DNA from: Catenulispora yoronensis
GTDB taxonomy: Bacteria > Actinomycetota > Actinomycetes > Streptomycetales > Catenulisporaceae
NCBI RefSeq assembly: GCF_039531695.1
Contig: NZ_BAAAQN010000066.1
Location: 3,849-67,848 of the forward strand
Length of the DNA: 64,000 bases
Direction: 5' to 3'
Part shown: one piece after another, positions 8,860 to 16,915 of the stretch
Numbering within the stretch: the first letter of the stretch is position 1
How the letters are laid out: the number at the start of each line of letters is the position of its first letter
The notes under the pieces: model-generated
What the model was told of the DNA's origin: nothing
The model's input: the letters and a program-made list of their open reading frames with translations, nothing else
Database searches by the model: none
Position numbers and translations under genes: made by a program

Positions 8860-9531
8860 ATGGCGATCAGCTTCCTGGCGGCCTACCCTCGCCGCAACCC
8901 GGTGACGTTCGCCTACCTTCTGCTGGTGTGCGCGGGTCTGCTCGTCCTGGGACGCCTGCTTCCCGGGCACACCGCGGATCAGCTGAAGATCGCCATCAGC
9001 ACCAACCCTCACAACATGGCCCACGATCCCCTGGTGGTGTTGCTGGCGAGCCCGCTGTTCGCGGCCACCGACAGCGGCTGGATCTCGCACATCCTGATCA
9101 TCGGCGGTGGGGTCGGAGTCTGTATGGCCTTGCTGGAGCGCCGTTTCGGTGCCATCGCGATGATCGTCGTGTTCCTGGTGGCGAACACGGTCGCCACCGC
9201 CGTCGCGACCTCCGCGGCCGCCGCCGCGGTCCATTCGGGCCGCTATCCCGCGCAGTGGTGGAACGGCTATGACTACGGCATCAGCTACGGCGTACTGGCC
9301 ATGGCGGCGGCGGTGACGCCGCTGGTTCCGAACCCGTTGCGTTGGTTCTGGGCGGCGGGAGTGTTCGCCTACCCGTTCGCCAGTGCGGACTGGTTCGGGT
9401 TGGTGCCGAACTTCGCGACCATCGGCCACGAGACCGCGGCGGCATTCGGGCTCGCTGCGGGGTACTTCCTGGTGCGGCGCGAGCAACGTCGTCGGAGTCA
9501 CGACGCGTCCGCCGATAGCGGCAGCTCCTAG
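8860..9531 (+). CDS. rhomboid-like integral membrane protein
   Basis: A 223-aa membrane protein with about six hydrophobic helices. The segments DYGISYGVLAMAAAVTP and IGHETAAAFGLAAGYFLV correspond to the rhomboid GxSx helix and the late His helix, so a Ser-His pair is at least present. Actinobacteria carry a family of rhomboid-like proteins of this form whose proteolytic activity is unproven. The ATG at 8860 was chosen because the hydrophobic core begins soon after; upstream in-frame codons encode a basic stretch with no ribosome binding site. Divergent from the Nudix gene. Confidence 0.7.
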   Translation: MAISFLAAYPRRNPVTFAYLLLVCAGLLVLGRLLPGHTADQLKIAISTNPHNMAHDPLVVLLASPLFAATDSGWISHILIIGGGVGVCMALLERRFGAIAMIVVFLVANTVATAVATSAAAAAVHSGRYPAQWWNGYDYGISYGVLAMAAAVTPLVPNPLRWFWAAGVFAYPFASADWFGLVPNFATIGHETAAAFGLAAGYFLVRREQRRRSHDASADSGSS

Positions 9532-9557
9532 CCTTCTTTTCCTGGTCGCGCCGACTC

Positions 9558-9563
9558 TATTGT
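9558..9563 (+). promoter_or_regulatory. candidate -10 box of a leaderless promoter
   Basis: TATTGT (TANNNT) lies 7 bases before the ATG at 9571, and no ribosome binding site is present between them. Confidence 0.4.
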
Positions 9564-9570
9564 GTGCGTC

Positions 9571-10578
9571 ATGACCTTGGAAGCCGACCGGATCACAGTG
9601 TTCGAATGTCACGAGACGCAGCACATCGATCGGGTCCGGCTCGTCCCCGTCCTCGCGCAGCAGCGGCCGATGGTCGCGGTCTGCCTCCAGGGCGGCGGCA
9701 ACCCGTTTCTCGCCTTCGGGACGCAGCCGACGAGCTACTGGTCCGAGGTGTTCCTCTACGACGCCGTCGCGGGCCGGCCGCATCAGACGCTGGCGGCCCT
9801 GACCTCGCCCTACGAGTTCGTCGCCGCGCCGGGGCCGAGAACCGTGGCCGGGCTGTCCTACGTCCTGCCCGGCGAACTGGTCGGCCTCCCGTCGAGGACG
9901 CAAGCGGTGGTCAGCGCGAATCTGGCGTGGCCGTGGCCCGCCTACAGCCATCCGCTTCCGGTCCCGGCGGTGAAGAACGTCCGGTTCGAAGCGGCGGTGG
10001 ACCTGCACGGCCTGGGCCGCCGTGGCGTCGCGTTGGCCAGCCCCGAGCGGCCACCGATGATCTGGGACGACGGCGAGGGCTGGCGGATGCTGGAGGGCAC
10101 CCTGCGGCCTCGTCGGCTCTATGCCGCGCTGCCGAACGTCCTCATCGGGCTCGGCGAGACGGCCTCCGGCGCGTCCGCCGCCGCCGCGTGGCAGATCAAC
10201 AGTCCCTTTGTGGTCCACGCGTTCGGCCGTCCCAAGGGCGTGACGCAGGTCGCCGTCTCCACCTCCGGCAACCTCGTCGCGCTGGGCGGTCCGGACGGGA
10301 TCAGCGTCCACCGGGTCACCGGCGAGGAGGTCGTGGAGCGGGTTCCGGTGCCCGACCGCCTGGACGGCGTGCTGCTCGACGACACCCGGCCCGAGCCGCG
10401 GGTGGTCCGCGTCTCGGAGAGCGGCATCACGCTGTGGAACGCCGTGCGAAACGTCTGCGTCGCGGACTTCCCGGCGGCGAACGAGCCGGTGATCGAGTGC
10501 CAGTTCGTGCCGACGCACAGCGGAGTGAAAGTGATGCTGGCGACGCGGAGGCGGGTCTTCATCAGAGACCTGGGATAG
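9571..10578 (+). CDS. hypothetical protein, possibly beta-propeller-like
   Basis: A 335-aa protein I do not recognise. It has no signal peptide or membrane segment. Short beta-rich stretches ending in hydrophobic-Trp or Gly-Gly turns recur (VAVSTSGNLVALGGPDGISVHRV, VVRVSESGITLWNAVRNVCVADF), which resembles WD40/propeller repeats, but no clear WD dipeptide series is present. The coding bias of third positions is like its neighbours. It lies between the rhomboid-like gene and the DNA ligase gene on the same strand. Confidence 0.65.
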   Translation: MTLEADRITVFECHETQHIDRVRLVPVLAQQRPMVAVCLQGGGNPFLAFGTQPTSYWSEVFLYDAVAGRPHQTLAALTSPYEFVAAPGPRTVAGLSYVLPGELVGLPSRTQAVVSANLAWPWPAYSHPLPVPAVKNVRFEAAVDLHGLGRRGVALASPERPPMIWDDGEGWRMLEGTLRPRRLYAALPNVLIGLGETASGASAAAAWQINSPFVVHAFGRPKGVTQVAVSTSGNLVALGGPDGISVHRVTGEEVVERVPVPDRLDGVLLDDTRPEPRVVRVSESGITLWNAVRNVCVADFPAANEPVIECQFVPTHSGVKVMLATRRRVFIRDLG

Positions 10579-10665
10579 CGCCGACCGAGCCCACGCTTCC
10601 GGCCGCTCTGCGCCATGTGGGTGAGCAGAGTCGCCCCTGTCAGTGGCGTGGCGGACGATACCCTC

Positions 10666-12189
10666 ATGCGCTTGTCGGACCTGGCGAACACATCCACGGC
10701 GGTCACCGAGGCCTCGGCCCGCACCGCCAAGATCGCTCTGCTCGCCGACCTGCTGCGCGCGGGCGAGCCGGAGGAAGTGCCGATCGCCGTCCACTACCTC
10801 TCCGGCGAGTTGCCGCAGCGGCAGATCGGCGTCGGCTGGGCCACGCTGCGGGACCTGCCCGAGCCGGCCGCCGAGGCGGAGCTGGAACTGACCGAGGTCG
10901 ACCGGATCCTCGGCGAGATCGGCGCAACCACCGGCCCCGGGTCACAGGCTCGGCGGCGGGATTCGCTGTCCGCGCTGTTCGCTCGCGCCACCGTCGGCGA
11001 GCAGGCGTTTCTGCGCGGCCTGCTCACCGGGGAGCTGCGCCAGGGCGCGTTGGACGGGGTCATGGCCGACGCGGTCGCGAAGGCGGCGCAGGTCCCGGCG
11101 ACGGAGGTGCGGCGGGCCGCGATGCTCGGCGGCGACCTGGCCGGCGCGGCGCGCACCGCGTTGCGCGACGGAGTGCCGGGGCTGCGCGCCGTCGGCCTGG
11201 TGGTCGGGCGCCCGATCCAGCCGATGCTGGCCGGGACCGCCGACAGCGTCGAGGCCGCACTGGCCAAGACGGCGCCCTCCGCGCTGGAGTGGAAGCTCGA
11301 CGGCATCAGGGTCCAGATCCACCGGGACGGGGACCGCGTGCAGGTCTTCACGCGCAGCCTGGACGACATCACCGACCGGCTGCCGGAGGTCGTCGAGCTG
11401 GCCCGGGCCCTCCCGGTGACGGCCGCCGTGCTCGACGGCGAGGCGCTGGCGCTGGCCGAGGACGGGCGTCCGCGTCCGTTCCAGGAGACGGCGAGCCGCA
11501 CCGGGAGCCGGCGGAACCTGGAGCAGCTGCGCGAGCAGATCCCGCTCACCGTGTTCCTGTTCGACCTGCTGCACCTCGACGGCCGCGACCTGATCGACCT
11601 GCCGTCGTGGGAGCGTGCCGAGCTCCTGGCCTCGATCGCGCCGCCGGAGGCCGTGGCGCCGAGGCTGGTGACCGACGATCCTCAGGCCGCCGAGGCGTTC
11701 GCGAAGGACGCGTTGGAGCGCGGGCACGAGGGCGTCGTCGTGAAGGCGCTGGAGGCGCCGTACGCGGCCGGACGGCGCGGCTCGGTGTGGCTGAAGGTGA
11801 AACCGGTCCACACGCTCGACCTGGTGGTCATCGCGGCGGAGTGGGGACACGGACGGCGGCGGGGGTGGCTGAGCAACCTGCATCTCGCGGCGCGCGACCC
11901 GGACGGCGGCGGTTTCGTGATGCTGGGCAAGACCTTCAAGGGAATGACCGACGAGCTGCTGGCGTGGCAGACCGAGCGGCTGCGCGAGCTCCAGACGGAG
12001 GCCGACGACTGGACGGTGCGGGTGCGGCCGGAGCTGGTGGTGGAGATCGCGTTCGACGGAGTGCAGCGGAGTACGCGGTATCCGGGCGGCGTCACGCTGC
12101 GGTTCGCGCGGGTCCTGCGGTATCGGGACGACAAACGGGCTCAGGACGCCGACACCATCGAGGCGGTGCGGGCGATCGCCGGGGGTTGA
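10666..12189 (+). CDS. ligB: ATP-dependent DNA ligase, LigB type
   Basis: A 507-aa ATP-dependent DNA ligase that seals nicks via a lysyl-AMP intermediate. Motif I is EWKLDGIR with the adenylated Lys at about residue 210. Downstream are motif III (VFLFDLLHLDG), motif IV (HEGVVVKALEAPY), and motif V (WLKVKP), followed by the OB-fold region ending VVEIAFDGVQRS. The first 190 residues are the DNA-binding domain (AFLRGLLTGELRQGALDGVMADAVAKA). Length equals that of Mycobacterium tuberculosis LigB. This is the accessory ligase found in many actinobacteria beside the essential NAD-dependent LigA. The ATG at 10666 was chosen because the conserved N-terminal helix starts there. Confidence 0.95.
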   Translation: MRLSDLANTSTAVTEASARTAKIALLADLLRAGEPEEVPIAVHYLSGELPQRQIGVGWATLRDLPEPAAEAELELTEVDRILGEIGATTGPGSQARRRDSLSALFARATVGEQAFLRGLLTGELRQGALDGVMADAVAKAAQVPATEVRRAAMLGGDLAGAARTALRDGVPGLRAVGLVVGRPIQPMLAGTADSVEAALAKTAPSALEWKLDGIRVQIHRDGDRVQVFTRSLDDITDRLPEVVELARALPVTAAVLDGEALALAEDGRPRPFQETASRTGSRRNLEQLREQIPLTVFLFDLLHLDGRDLIDLPSWERAELLASIAPPEAVAPRLVTDDPQAAEAFAKDALERGHEGVVVKALEAPYAAGRRGSVWLKVKPVHTLDLVVIAAEWGHGRRRGWLSNLHLAARDPDGGGFVMLGKTFKGMTDELLAWQTERLRELQTEADDWTVRVRPELVVEIAFDGVQRSTRYPGGVTLRFARVLRYRDDKRAQDADTIEAVRAIAGG

Positions 12190-12326
12190 TCGCGGTCGGT
12201 CGCCCGGGGCGGGTCCCGGTCCGTCAGTAGACCACAGGACTACGGTGCGCTTCCCGCTTCATCCAGTGGACGACGCGCGACCGGCCGGAATGCTGTCACG
12301 ATGGTCCTGATCACGTGGCGGCGTGG

Positions 12327-12374
12327 GACGCCGACATCGGTGCCGGGGCTGGGGCCGGCACCGGTGTCGGTGTC
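12327..12374. terminator. long hairpin, likely transcription terminator
   Basis: A 20-bp stem (left arm 12327-12346, right arm 12355-12374) with an 8-base loop. As + strand RNA every position pairs, two as G-U wobbles; on the other strand these are A-C mismatches. It lies between the convergent ligB (+) and response regulator (-) genes, with no T-run, as is common in high-GC actinobacteria. Confidence 0.65.
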
Positions 12375-12460
12375 CGCCTCGGGGTGGTCGCACGCCGCCG
12401 GCCGCCGACCAACACGAGCCGGCCGCCGATCGTCGAGCGCCAGCCGTCAAGCGCCGGCTG

Positions 12461-13153
12461 TCAGCCGCCGCCCCGCCCGCCTCCGTCCCCCGGCACCACC
12501 AACCCGGTCTCGTAGGCCACCACCACCGCCTGCGCCCGCGTCGACAGACCGAGCTTGGTCATCGTCCGGCTCAGGTGGGTCTTCACCGTCGTCTCACCGA
12601 CCACCAGGTGGTCGGCGATTTCAGGGTTCGTCATCCCCTTCCCGACCAGCCGCAGCACTTCCACCTCCCGCGCGGTCAGCAGCGCCAGATCCGGCGCCGG
12701 GCCGCCCATCGCCTCGCCACGCAGCGTGTAGGCCTCGACCAGGCGCTCGGAAATGCTCGGGGAGAACAGCATGTCGCCGTGCGCGACCACGGTGATGGCC
12801 GCGAGCAGCCGGTCCGGCGGGGTGTCCTTCAGCACGAAGCCGCTGGCTCCGGCCTTCAGCGCGGCGTAGACGTAGTCGTCGAGGTCGAAGGTCGTGAGAA
12901 TCAGCACCCTGGGGGTCTGCCGGCCGGCGGCGTCGCGGGCGGCGACGATCTGCTCGGTGGCCGCGATCCCGCCCATGCCCGGCATCCGCAGGTCCATGAG
13001 CACCACGTCGGCCTCGCGCTCGGCCAGGACCGCCAGGGCCTGCTCGCCGTCGGCGGCCTCGCCGACCACCTCCACGCCGGGCGCCGCCCGCATCAGCGCG
13101 GCCAGCCCGGCCCGGATCAGGACCTGATCGTCCACCACCAGCACCCGCCACAC
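12461..13153 (-). CDS. two-component response regulator, NarL/LuxR family
   Basis: A 230-aa DNA-binding response regulator. The receiver domain (1-120) has the acidic pair in VVDDQ, phospho-acceptor Asp in VVLMDLRMPGM (about residue 54), the conserved Thr in ILTTFD and Lys in VLKDTPP. A LuxR-type helix-turn-helix occupies about 150-215 (LTAREVEVLRLVGKGMTNPEIADHLVVGETTVKTHL). The C-terminus is a short Gly-rich tail. The start is GTG. It follows the histidine kinase gene by 52 bp on the same strand and is its partner. The ligand and regulon are unknown. Confidence 0.95.
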   Translation of the reverse strand: MWRVLVVDDQVLIRAGLAALMRAAPGVEVVGEAADGEQALAVLAEREADVVLMDLRMPGMGGIAATEQIVAARDAAGRQTPRVLILTTFDLDDYVYAALKAGASGFVLKDTPPDRLLAAITVVAHGDMLFSPSISERLVEAYTLRGEAMGGPAPDLALLTAREVEVLRLVGKGMTNPEIADHLVVGETTVKTHLSRTMTKLGLSTRAQAVVVAYETGLVVPGDGGGRGGG

Positions 13154-13205
13154 CGTGCGGCCCCCTTCCCCGGGCGGGCCGCGGGCCGGGACGCGCCGAT
13201 CCGGA

Positions 13206-14534
13206 TCAGATCTCGGGATCGTCCGGGACGTCCCCGGCGGGGAGCGTCAGGACGACCTCGAACCCCCCGGCCGCGCGGCGCCCGGCTGTCAGCGTCCCGC
13301 CGTAGATCCTCGCTCGCTCCCGCATGCCGGCCAGGCCGTTGCCGGTTCCCGCGAGCTCCGGGGGCGACGGTTCGATCCGATCGGCGTCCATCAGGGAGCG
13401 TACCCTTCCGCCGTCGTCCGCGACGCGCAGGGTGATGGCATGGTTCTGATACGTGAGCTCCACGACGGCCCGGGCCCCGGCGGCGTGCTTCATCACGTTG
13501 GTGAGCGACTCCTGCGCGACGCGGAAACAGGCCAGGTCCGGCCCCGGCGGCAGCTCCACCGGTTCGCCGGAGACCCGCAGCCGCACGTCGACGCCGCCGG
13601 CGCGGACCCGGTCCAGCAGCGCGTCCAGTCCGGCGAGGCCCGAGGCCGGCTCCAGCGCCGGGGACCGGCCACGCCCCGGCGTCCGGCCGTTCTCCGGCAC
13701 CGGCCGCAGCACCGTCAGCATCCGCCGCATCTCCAGCATCGCCTCGTGGGTGGCATCGGCGATCGTCTTCATCGCCCGGCCCGCCGTCTCGGTGTCGCTG
13801 GCCAGGACGTATTGCGCCAGGCCCACCTGCACGGAGATCACCGACATGTGGTGCGCCACCACATCGTGCAGTTCCCGCGCGATCCGGACGCGCTCCGTCG
13901 CCACCGCGCGGCCGGCCCGCGCCGCCTGCTCGCGTCGCAGCTGTTCGGTCAGCGACGCCAGCCGCGCGTTCCGCTCCGCGAGGCGCCGCGCCTGGTCGCC
14001 GAAGCTCCACGTCACGGCGATAACGGTGACCGATTGTGCGACTGCGAGCAGGACACTGAGAACGACGAGCGCCAGGCTGTACTGCAACCACACGGCCAAG
14101 AGCGCCATCGCGTAGGGCAACGCCCGCAACGGAACTGTGCGCGTGCACAAGGTGTAGAAGATCAGGATCGGGCACCAGGCCAGCGTCGTCGGCGCATAGT
14201 TCAGGCTGGTGTAGAGCACGATGAGGGCGCAGGTGCCGGCCATCACCCACTCGGTGTGCCAGCGCCGCAGTGCGATGGCGGCGCAGCCCAGCGCCGTCAA
14301 CGCGCAGCCGAATGCGTCGATCGGCCGGAACGGCACCTGGTGCACGTCCGAAGCGCTGTAGACGTGCTGACCGTCGGGCTCATACGGATACTGCTTCGCC
14401 CAGATGACGCTCACCACGAGCATCACCACCGCGATGAACGCGTCCACCATCCAAGGCCGGGCCCGATACAACCTCCGCCCGGCCCCCACTATCTCCCCGA
14501 CCCCGAGTCCCCACCCCGCCGGAACAGTCCGCAT
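13206..14534 (-). CDS. sensor histidine kinase, HisKA_3 type
   Basis: A 442-aa membrane histidine kinase. Residues about 25-185 hold five or six hydrophobic segments (FIAVVMLVVSVIWA, AFGCALTALGCAAIAL and so on). The dimerisation/phosphotransfer helix reads RVRIARELHDVVAHHMSVISVQ, with the phosphorylated His in ELHDVVAHH. The HATPase_c domain has CFRVAQESLTNVMKHA (N box), RVADDGG and GNGLAGMRERARIYGG. It pairs with the LuxR-type regulator downstream. The extracytoplasmic part is very short, so the signal may be sensed within the membrane. Confidence 0.94.
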   Translation of the reverse strand: MRTVPAGWGLGVGEIVGAGRRLYRARPWMVDAFIAVVMLVVSVIWAKQYPYEPDGQHVYSASDVHQVPFRPIDAFGCALTALGCAAIALRRWHTEWVMAGTCALIVLYTSLNYAPTTLAWCPILIFYTLCTRTVPLRALPYAMALLAVWLQYSLALVVLSVLLAVAQSVTVIAVTWSFGDQARRLAERNARLASLTEQLRREQAARAGRAVATERVRIARELHDVVAHHMSVISVQVGLAQYVLASDTETAGRAMKTIADATHEAMLEMRRMLTVLRPVPENGRTPGRGRSPALEPASGLAGLDALLDRVRAGGVDVRLRVSGEPVELPPGPDLACFRVAQESLTNVMKHAAGARAVVELTYQNHAITLRVADDGGRVRSLMDADRIEPSPPELAGTGNGLAGMRERARIYGGTLTAGRRAAGGFEVVLTLPAGDVPDDPEI

Positions 14535-14553
14535 CGCCGCAGCGTAACGCGGC

Positions 14554-15162
14554 TCATTCCGCCGACGACCGCACCCCGTCCAGGAACAGCGCGACCATCT
14601 GCTCGCCCAACTCGCGCCGCGTGAGCGGACCGTCGGGGCTGAACCAGCGATAGATCTGCACGATGCCGCTCAGAAAAGTGTTGGTCACCACGGTCGCCAG
14701 CACGTCGTCGCGGAAGGCGCCGGTCTTCTGCCCCTCCTCGACGAGATCCTGGAACAGGTGCTGATAGCGGCGACGTTCGGCGCGGACCGCGCTGGCATGT
14801 TCTCCGGCGACCAGATGCATGGAGCGGGCCCAGACAGTGAGGGCTTCGGCGTGGTCGTCCATGTGCGCGAAGAGGTCGGTGACCGCGAGGTGGAGCCGGA
14901 CGTCGGCGGGGCCGGGGCCGGCGGATATCGCTTGCAGCCGGCCGGTCTGCTCGGCCAGCAGCTCGCGGTAGATGCTGGTGAGGAGTTCTTCCTTCGAGCT
15001 GAACCAGTGGTACATCGCGCCCTTGGTGACCTGCGCGGCCTCCACGATCTGGCGGGTCGTCGTGGCCTCGTACCCGTAGCGGCCGAACAGCTCCGTGGCC
15101 GCGGCGACGATCCGGTCCCGCGCCTCGCCCCGCGGCACCCTCGCCCGGTCCTGCTCCGTCAT
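14554..15162 (-). CDS. TetR family transcriptional regulator
   Basis: A 202-aa TetR repressor. The N-terminal helix-turn-helix is RDRIVAAATELFGRYGYEATTTRQIVEAAQVTKGAMYHWFSSKEELL, close to regulators of acyl-CoA metabolism such as FadR/KstR2-like proteins. The C-terminal ligand domain is typical in size. ATG at 15162 is favoured over an upstream in-frame start at 15231 because the extra 23 residues are not part of the fold. It is divergent from the acyl-CoA ligase gene, which it likely represses through a site near 15236. Confidence 0.92.
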   Translation of the reverse strand: MTEQDRARVPRGEARDRIVAAATELFGRYGYEATTTRQIVEAAQVTKGAMYHWFSSKEELLTSIYRELLAEQTGRLQAISAGPGPADVRLHLAVTDLFAHMDDHAEALTVWARSMHLVAGEHASAVRAERRRYQHLFQDLVEEGQKTGAFRDDVLATVVTNTFLSGIVQIYRWFSPDGPLTRRELGEQMVALFLDGVRSSAE

Positions 15163-15195
15163 GTCACTCCTCGTCAGAGTCCCGCTGCGCCCCCA

Positions 15196-15223
15196 TTGAC
15201 ACCCCGCGATTCCAGACGATACT
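15196..15223 (+). promoter_or_regulatory. sigma70-type promoter for the acyl-CoA ligase gene
   Basis: A perfect -35 TTGACA (15196-15201), a 16-bp spacer and -10 GATACT (15218-15223). Transcription would start near 15230 and read into the ligase gene at 15276. Confidence 0.6.
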
Positions 15224-15232
15224 AAGGCCAAA

Positions 15233-15250
15233 CATACCGGGCGGTCGGTT
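15233..15250. promoter_or_regulatory. candidate TetR operator
   Basis: ATACCGGGCGGTCGGTT holds the palindrome ACCG-GG-CGGT and sits right at the predicted transcription start of the ligase gene, between it and the divergent TetR gene. ACCG/CGGT half-sites are common in operators of TetR repressors of fatty acid genes. The match is short. Confidence 0.35.
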
Positions 15251-15275
15251 GGTGCGACTGGGAAGCGGAGTGTCC

Positions 15276-16835
15276 ATGACTTTCAATCTCGCGACGATTC
15301 TTCGGGAAGCACGGAACGCCGCGCCGGACAAGCCGCTGTGCCACACGCAGCACGCGACCTTGACGTACGAGCAGGTCGACGCGGCGTCCGGGCAGGTGGC
15401 CGCGGGGCTGCTCGCCCTCGGTCTGGAACGCGGCGACCGCGTCGCGGTGCAGCTGCCGAACCTGCCCGAGTTCCTGTTCTGCTACTTCGGCATCCTCAAA
15501 GCGGGCCTGATCATGGTGCCGTTGAATCCGTTGCTGAAGGCGCGCGAGATCGCTTACCACCTTGAGGATTCAGGCGCGACGGTCCTCGTGACGTTCGCAC
15601 CGCTGGCGAAGGAAGCAGTCGAGGCGACACAGGCTGCTGATGAAGTGGCCGTCTACGTGGTGGATCCGCCCGGGAGTCCCGAGCTGCCGACCGGTGCCCT
15701 GGACGGCACGCTTCCCTTCGCCGACCTCGTGGCCGCCGCCTCGACCGCTGAAGCAGCTCTCGACGACATCGCCCCGACCAACGCCGACGACACCGCCGTC
15801 GTGCTCTACACCAGCGGAACCACCGGCCGCCCCAAGGGCGCCGAGCTCACCCATTTCCAGCTCTACATGAACTGCACCGTGTCCGGCGACCTCTTCGGCG
15901 TCCAGCCGGACGACGTCATCCTGGCGGTGCTCCCCCTGTTCCACGTCTTCGGGCTGTCCAGCGTCCTGAACGTCGTCGTCCGCCACGGCGGCACCATGGC
16001 ATTGGTCCCCCGCTTCGAGATCGGCCCGGTCCTCGAAACGATGACCCGGCACCGGTGCACGGTCTTCTCCGGCGTCCCGACCATGTTCTTCGCCCTCCTG
16101 CACGCCGACACCGCACAGCACGACCTCTCCGCGCTCCGCGTCGGCTGCTCCGGCGGCGCCGCGATACCCGGCGAGGTCATCCGTGCCTTCGAGGAGAAGT
16201 TCCCCGGCGTGGTGATCCTTGAGGGGTACGGCCTGTCGGAATCGGCGAGCACCACGACCTTCAACATCAGCGCCGAGCAGCGCAAAGTGGGCTCCATCGG
16301 CAAGCCGGTCTGGGGCGTCGAGACCCGTGTGGTCGACGACCACGACCGTCCGCTGCCGCCCGGGCCCGAGCACGTCGGCGAGATCGTGATCCGCGGGCAC
16401 AACATGATGAAGGGCTACTGGAACAACCCCGAAGCGACGGCCGAGACCGTCCGCGACGGCTGGTTCCACACCGGCGACCTCGGCTACGCCGACCAGGACG
16501 GCTACTACTTCATCGTCGACCGCAAGAAGGACATGGTCATCCGCGGCGGGTTCAACGTCTATCCGCGCGAGGTCGAAGAGGTCCTCTACACCCACCCGGC
16601 GATCGCCGAGGCCGCCGTCATCGGTCGGGCCGACGAACGGCTCGGTGAGGAAGTCGTCGCCTACGTCTCGCTCAAGGCCGGCGCGCAGGCGGACGAGGAC
16701 GACGTCATCACGTACTGCCGCGAGCGCCTCGCCGCCTACAAGTACCCGCGCGAAGTGCGGTTTCTCAGCACTCTGCCCATCGGACCGACCGGCAAGATCC
16801 TGAAGAAGGAGCTGCGGGCGGCTGCCATGCGATAA
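15276..16835 (+). CDS. long-chain fatty acid (acyl)-CoA ligase, AMP-binding family
   Basis: A 519-aa ANL-superfamily adenylating enzyme that would activate a carboxylic acid with ATP and then load CoA. Signatures are complete: P-loop VVLYTSGTTGRPKGAELTH, the motif GYGLSESASTTTFN, the hinge YYFIVDRKKDMVIRGGFNVYPREVEE, and the C-terminal catalytic Lys in GPTGKILKKEL. Acid chain length cannot be read from the sequence. The ATG at 15276 follows GGAAGCGGAG. The MFS permease gene follows on the same strand, suggesting uptake and activation of the same acid. Confidence 0.92.
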   Translation: MTFNLATILREARNAAPDKPLCHTQHATLTYEQVDAASGQVAAGLLALGLERGDRVAVQLPNLPEFLFCYFGILKAGLIMVPLNPLLKAREIAYHLEDSGATVLVTFAPLAKEAVEATQAADEVAVYVVDPPGSPELPTGALDGTLPFADLVAAASTAEAALDDIAPTNADDTAVVLYTSGTTGRPKGAELTHFQLYMNCTVSGDLFGVQPDDVILAVLPLFHVFGLSSVLNVVVRHGGTMALVPRFEIGPVLETMTRHRCTVFSGVPTMFFALLHADTAQHDLSALRVGCSGGAAIPGEVIRAFEEKFPGVVILEGYGLSESASTTTFNISAEQRKVGSIGKPVWGVETRVVDDHDRPLPPGPEHVGEIVIRGHNMMKGYWNNPEATAETVRDGWFHTGDLGYADQDGYYFIVDRKKDMVIRGGFNVYPREVEEVLYTHPAIAEAAVIGRADERLGEEVVAYVSLKAGAQADEDDVITYCRERLAAYKYPREVRFLSTLPIGPTGKILKKELRAAAMR

Positions 16836-16915
16836 CCGACCGCCGCCTGGAGGCGGTGGTACGGCGCCACCCGAAGGAAGACCGATTTCTCCACCTCACA
16901 GCGAAGGAGTCATCT

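Noticed and set aside
8791..10794. Long minus-strand open frame (667 codons) over the rhomboid-like and hypothetical genes
   Set aside because: Arg/Gly/His-rich translation without motifs; it mirrors real genes on the + strand, as expected in high-GC DNA.
13155..14624. 489-codon + strand open frame
   Set aside because: It is antisense to a histidine kinase with complete motifs and has no domain features.
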